Positions 60,807 to 64,000 of a DNA stretch of 64,000 nt are shown piece by piece. The notes under the pieces were generated by a model that did not search any database, was not told the DNA's origin, and saw nothing but the letters and a program-made list of their open reading frames with translations. The DNA comes from Streptomyces iranensis. Lineage in GTDB: Bacteria; Actinomycetota; Actinomycetes; Streptomycetales; Streptomycetaceae. The DNA lies in contig NZ_JAGGLR010000015.1 of assembly GCF_017874715.1 (NCBI RefSeq), positions 245,774 to 309,773 of the forward strand, read 5' to 3'. A program made the translations under genes and the position numbers. Within the stretch, counting starts at the first letter, position 1, and each line of letters starts with the position of its first letter.

Positions 60807-62878
60807 GCCGGCACGCACACCGCCCCGAGCCGCGCGGCCACTGGCTGCTGCTGATCGTCGTCGTCTCCGCGGTCGCAGCCGCACTGGTGTTCGAGGGCTG
60901 GACCACGCACGAGGTCGCCTCCCAGCCGACGCGCCGCGCCTGTACGAGTCCCATCCCGAAGGCCGCCGACACCGGGAAACCGGTGGTGCGCATCGCCGGC
61001 GGCAGGGTGCAGACGGCCGGGATGCCGGCCCGCTCCGTCGCCCTCACCTTCGACGGGGGGCCCGACCCCGTATGGACCCCACGCCTGCTCCACCTGCTGC
61101 GCGCCCATCACGCGCACGCCACCTTCTTCCTCTCCGGCGTCCAGACGGCCCGCCACCCCGAGCTGGTGCGCCGCATCCGCGACGCGGGCCATGAGATCGG
61201 CTCGCTCACCTACACCGGCTCCGACCTGGGCGCGGCGTCCGCCGTGCGCACCCGGCTGGAGCTGTCCCTGACCCAGACGGCGCTGGCGGGCAGCGCGGGG
61301 ACCACCACCAAACTGCTGCGGCTGCCGCTCACCACCCAGGCCGACACGATGTGCGGGGGCGAGTGGACGGCCGCCCGGCGCGCCGCCGGGCAGGGGTATC
61401 TGCTGGTCGCGGCCGACCGGCCGGATCGGAAGCCGGAGCGGGGCGTCGTCCAGCAGTACAGCCAGACGGACAGCGCCTACAGCGAGATCAAGAAGCTCTT
61501 CCGGAACCGGAAGATCGAGAAGTACACGACGGTGTCCGAGGGGCTCGGCCAGGCCCCGGTCAACACCCCCGCCTCCACCATCGGCCAGGTGCAGGGCAAG
61601 GCGCTGCTCCAGGTCCAGTCCATCGGGCACGGCTTCGTCCAGGCCATGACCTGGGTGCTCGGCATCGCGGGCGCGCTGGCCCTGCTGCGGCTGGTGCTGA
61701 TCGTCTTCTTCGCACGGGCCCATGTCCGGCGCCTGCACCGCTTCCGGCCCGGCTCGCCCTGGTTGCGCGAGGTCAACGACCCGGTGACGGTGCTCGTCCC
61801 CGCCTACAACGAGGAGGCGGGCATCGAGACCACCGTGCGGTCACTGCTCGCCTCCACCCACCGGTGGCTTCAGATCATCGTGATCGACGACGGCTCGACC
61901 GACCGGACGGCGGACCTCGCCACCTGGATCGACGATCCCCGCGTCTCGGTGATCCGCCAGCCCAACGCGGGCAAGGCGGCCGCCCTCAACACCGGCCTGG
62001 TCCACGCCCAGTACGACATCGTGGTGATGGTCGACGCCGACACCGTCTTCGAACCGGAGGCCATCCACCAGCTCATCCAGCCGCTCGCCCACCCGGCCAT
62101 CGGCGCCGTCAGCGGCAACACCAAGGTCGGCAATCGCCGTCGGCTGCTGGGCAGATGGCAGCACCTGGAGTACGTCTTCGGCTTCAACCTCGACCGCCGG
62201 ATGTACGAGGTGCTGGAGTGCATGCCGACCGTGCCCGGCGCGATCGGCGCCTTCCGGCGGGACGCGCTGCTGGGCGTCGGCGGGGTCAGCGAGGCCACTC
62301 TCGCCGAGGACACCGACCTCACGATGGCCCTGTGGCGGGCCGGTTGGCGGGTGGTGTACGAGGAGTCCGCGATCGCCTGGACCGAGGTGCCCACCTCGCT
62401 GCGCCAGCTGTGGCGGCAGCGGTACCGCTGGTGCTACGGCACGCTCCAGGCCATGTGGAAGCACCGCCGCGCCCTCCGCGAGGTCGGTCCGGCCGGGCGC
62501 TTCGCCCGCCGGGCGCTGCCCTATCTCCTCCTCTTCCAGGTGGCGCTGCCGCTGCTCGCCCCCATCGTGGACGTCTTCGCCCTGTACGGCATGGCGTTCG
62601 CCGACCCGGTGGAGTCGATCGGGGTGTGGCTCATCTTCCTCGTGGTGCAGCTGCTCGGCGCCGGATACGCGCTGCGGCTGGACAAGGAACGGCTGCGGGC
62701 GCTGTGGGCGATGCCCTTCCAGCTCCTCGTCTACCGGCAGCTGATGTACCTCGTGATCATTCAGTCGGTGGTCAGCGCCCTGTTCGGCACGAGGCTGCGC
62801 TGGCACCGCATGCAGCGGAGCGGCTCCGCCGGGGAACAGCGGACGGTCGGACCCGCCGCGCGTCAGGGTCTGTCATGA
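60803..62878 (+). CDS. Polysaccharide deacetylase-like / GT2 fusion protein
   Basis: A 691-aa membrane protein. An N-terminal helix (about 14-32) leads to a NodB-like domain (about 78-260), a second helix (about 275-300) and a processive family 2 glycosyltransferase (about 320-560). The GT2 shows VLVPAYNEEAGIETTVRSLL, VIDDGSTDRT, VMVDADTVFEPEA and RQRYRW (QxxRW), with further C-terminal helices. The GT half looks active. The deacetylase half has FDGGP instead of FDDGP and SLTYTG instead of NHTFTH, so its metal site is lost. A role in making a surface polysaccharide is inferred. Confidence 0.88.
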   Translation: MSRHAHRPEPRGHWLLLIVVVSAVAAALVFEGWTTHEVASQPTRRACTSPIPKAADTGKPVVRIAGGRVQTAGMPARSVALTFDGGPDPVWTPRLLHLLRAHHAHATFFLSGVQTARHPELVRRIRDAGHEIGSLTYTGSDLGAASAVRTRLELSLTQTALAGSAGTTTKLLRLPLTTQADTMCGGEWTAARRAAGQGYLLVAADRPDRKPERGVVQQYSQTDSAYSEIKKLFRNRKIEKYTTVSEGLGQAPVNTPASTIGQVQGKALLQVQSIGHGFVQAMTWVLGIAGALALLRLVLIVFFARAHVRRLHRFRPGSPWLREVNDPVTVLVPAYNEEAGIETTVRSLLASTHRWLQIIVIDDGSTDRTADLATWIDDPRVSVIRQPNAGKAAALNTGLVHAQYDIVVMVDADTVFEPEAIHQLIQPLAHPAIGAVSGNTKVGNRRRLLGRWQHLEYVFGFNLDRRMYEVLECMPTVPGAIGAFRRDALLGVGGVSEATLAEDTDLTMALWRAGWRVVYEESAIAWTEVPTSLRQLWRQRYRWCYGTLQAMWKHRRALREVGPAGRFARRALPYLLLFQVALPLLAPIVDVFALYGMAFADPVESIGVWLIFLVVQLLGAGYALRLDKERLRALWAMPFQLLVYRQLMYLVIIQSVVSALFGTRLRWHRMQRSGSAGEQRTVGPAARQGLS

Positions 62879-63909
62879 ACAGGGGACGGAGAACCATGTC
62901 GAACGACGCCGACGAGCCCGCCCCCGGCCGCCGGTGGCCCCGGCGGCTGCGGCGCACGGTGGTCGTCGTGCTCGCGGTGGTCCTGGTCGGGGCCGCCTCC
63001 ACGTACGGCTGGGCCTGGTCCCAGCTGAACGACGACGTCGACCTGGCCAAGGTCGAGCACCGCCCCGCGCCGGGCAAGGGCACCAACTACCTCATCGTGG
63101 GCTCCGACAGCCGTGACGGCCTCTCCCAGGGCGACAAGAAGAACCTGCACACCGGCTCGGCCGAGGGCCGCCGCACCGACTCCATGATGGTGCTGCACAC
63201 CGGCGCCCACGGCGCCACGATGGTGAGCCTGCCGCGTGACTCCTGGGTGACCCTCCCGCCGTTCACCTACCCCATGACCGGTAAGCGCCCCGGGCCGTCC
63301 AGGAACAAGCTCAACGCCGCGTTCTCGCTGGGCGGTCCCGAACTGCTGGTGCGCACCATCGAGTACAACACCGGGCTGCGGATCGACCACTACGCGGAGA
63401 TCGGCTTCGCGGGCTTCGTCAACGTCGTCAACTCGGTGGGCGGCGTGCGGATGTGCCTGGACAAGCCCGTCAAGGACAAGAAGTCCGGCGCCGATCTGAA
63501 GGCGGGCTGTCAGATGCTGGACGGCCGCCAGGCCCTGGCCTTCGTCCGCCAGCGCCACCAGGAGGCCAACGGAGACCTCGGCCGCAGCCAGAACCAGCAG
63601 AAGTTCCTCTCCGCGCTGGCGAAGCGGGCCGCCCAGCCGGACCAGGTCTTCGTCCCGTGGAAGTCCCTGCCGACCGTCGGCGCGGGCCTGGACACGCTGA
63701 TCGTGGACAAGGACACGGATCTGCGGACGCTGATGTCGTTGTTCAAGGCGATGAAGCGGGTCTCGGGCGGCGACGGCAACCGGCTGAACGTCCCCGTGGC
63801 CGGTCGTGGGGTCGCCACGTCCAAGGGCGACGCGCTGAAGTGGGACGAGGGGCGGGCGAAGCGGCTCTTCGAGCGGCTGCGGAACGATCAGCCGGTGGGC
63901 CGCGACTAG
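62875..63909 (+). CDS. LytR-CpsA-Psr (LCP) family phosphotransferase
   Basis: A 344-aa LCP protein, which attaches glycopolymers to peptidoglycan from lipid carriers. A short basic N-terminus, one membrane helix (VVVVLAVVLVGAASTYGWAW) and the exported LCP domain follow. Landmarks are NYLIVGSDSRDG, RRTDSMMVLH, MVSLPRDSWV, NAAFSLGGPELLVRTIE, HYAEIGFAGFVNVVNSVGGV and ALAFVRQRH. It overlaps the deacetylase/GT2 gene by four bases, fitting an operon that makes and anchors one polymer. ATG 62896, with GGAG upstream, is an alternative start. Confidence 0.92.
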   Translation: MNRGRRTMSNDADEPAPGRRWPRRLRRTVVVVLAVVLVGAASTYGWAWSQLNDDVDLAKVEHRPAPGKGTNYLIVGSDSRDGLSQGDKKNLHTGSAEGRRTDSMMVLHTGAHGATMVSLPRDSWVTLPPFTYPMTGKRPGPSRNKLNAAFSLGGPELLVRTIEYNTGLRIDHYAEIGFAGFVNVVNSVGGVRMCLDKPVKDKKSGADLKAGCQMLDGRQALAFVRQRHQEANGDLGRSQNQQKFLSALAKRAAQPDQVFVPWKSLPTVGAGLDTLIVDKDTDLRTLMSLFKAMKRVSGGDGNRLNVPVAGRGVATSKGDALKWDEGRAKRLFERLRNDQPVGRD

Positions 63910-63935
63910 GCCGTGTTTTGAAGGTCGGCTCTGTT

Positions 63936-63974
63936 CCTCGTCCCGCATCGTGATGATCTCGGTGTGGGACGAGG
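63936..63974. repeat. Inverted repeat at the window edge
   Basis: CCTCGTCCC (63936-63944) and GGGACGAGG (63966-63974), perfect 9+9, lie 26 bases after the LCP stop. It could be a terminator or the edge of the next element; the window ends before this can be judged. Confidence 0.4.
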
Positions 63975-64000
63975 GGATCTTTCTGACGGGCAGTGGGCTG

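Noticed and set aside
61351..62874. In-frame N-terminal extension of the LCP protein through the deacetylase/GT2 gene
   Set aside because: The upstream part is Arg/Ala/Gly-rich out-of-frame sequence; LCP proteins start just before the membrane helix.
63910..64000. Insertion-sequence end at the window edge
   Set aside because: An inverted repeat is present but no transposase codons are recognisable before the window ends.

Overview
This is a Streptomyces-type chromosome (high-GC actinomycete). GC is very high with strong third-position GC bias, GTG starts and stop/start overlaps are common, and the gene families are typical: DUF6350, DUF2690-HTH, an SCO1431-type mini membrane protein, an SCO4848-type membrane protein, LCP and L,D-transpeptidase. 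The gene order (sucD, purN, purH, folD, mdh, betaine genes, glyA, trpS, DD-carboxypeptidase, sdhCDAB, GH20, mutase) is that of the conserved core arm of Streptomyces chromosomes. No rRNA, tRNA, CRISPR array, prophage or complete insertion sequence was seen.

Layout. 1-8 kb: end of the sucCD operon, DUF6350 membrane protein, purN-purH, then folD-DUF3017. 8-11 kb: an HTH/DUF2690 membrane regulator and mdh. 11-15.1 kb: an uncharacterised four-gene cassette (bldA-type TTA-rich membrane protein, a small protein sharing a GFGDHN motif with it, and two tandem single-pass paralogues). 15.4-22.9 kb: a choline-to-glycine-betaine operon (betaine aldehyde dehydrogenase, GMC choline dehydrogenase, ProV-, ProW- and ProX-like transporter), with a leader hairpin that can bury the first ribosome-binding site. 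22.9-27.1 kb: accessory genes (Uma2 nuclease, AhpD-like protein divergent from a MocR regulator, a secreted repeat peptide, and a TTA-containing LysR). 27.2-31.4 kb: lipoprotein plus glutathionylspermidine-synthase-like pair, rocD, and glyA behind a ZTP riboswitch. 31.4-36.3 kb: ECF sigma factor with a decayed anti-sigma gene, trpS, 2'-5' RNA ligase-like protein, DprE2-like reductase, YihY protein. 36.4-41.1 kb: DD-carboxypeptidase, SCO4848-like protein, metallophosphoesterase, VanZ/RDD protein. 41.4-44.8 kb: sdhCDAB. 44.9-54.4 kb: OHCU decarboxylase, GH20 hexosaminidase, DUF4328 protein, ECF sigma plus putative anti-sigma, L,D-transpeptidase, acyl-CoA mutase large subunit, cis-prenyltransferase. 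54.5-64 kb: a PadR-HTH/methyltransferase fusion, repeat-rich spacer, B3/B4 editing-like protein, alpha/beta hydrolase, mini membrane protein, amidase, and a surface-polymer operon (small TM protein, deacetylase/GT2 fusion, LCP).

How it fits together. One-carbon and purine metabolism (purN, purH, folD, glyA) and the TCA cycle (sucD, mdh, sdhCDAB) dominate the core. The accessory blocks concern osmoprotection, envelope construction and regulation. The best candidates for undescribed biology are the 11-15 kb GFGDHN cassette, the RBS-sequestering leader of the betaine operon, the divergent PadR-methyltransferase / cis-prenyltransferase pair, and the deacetylase-GT2 fusion whose deacetylase domain has lost its metal-binding residues. 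All calls come from reading the sequence; no database search was run.
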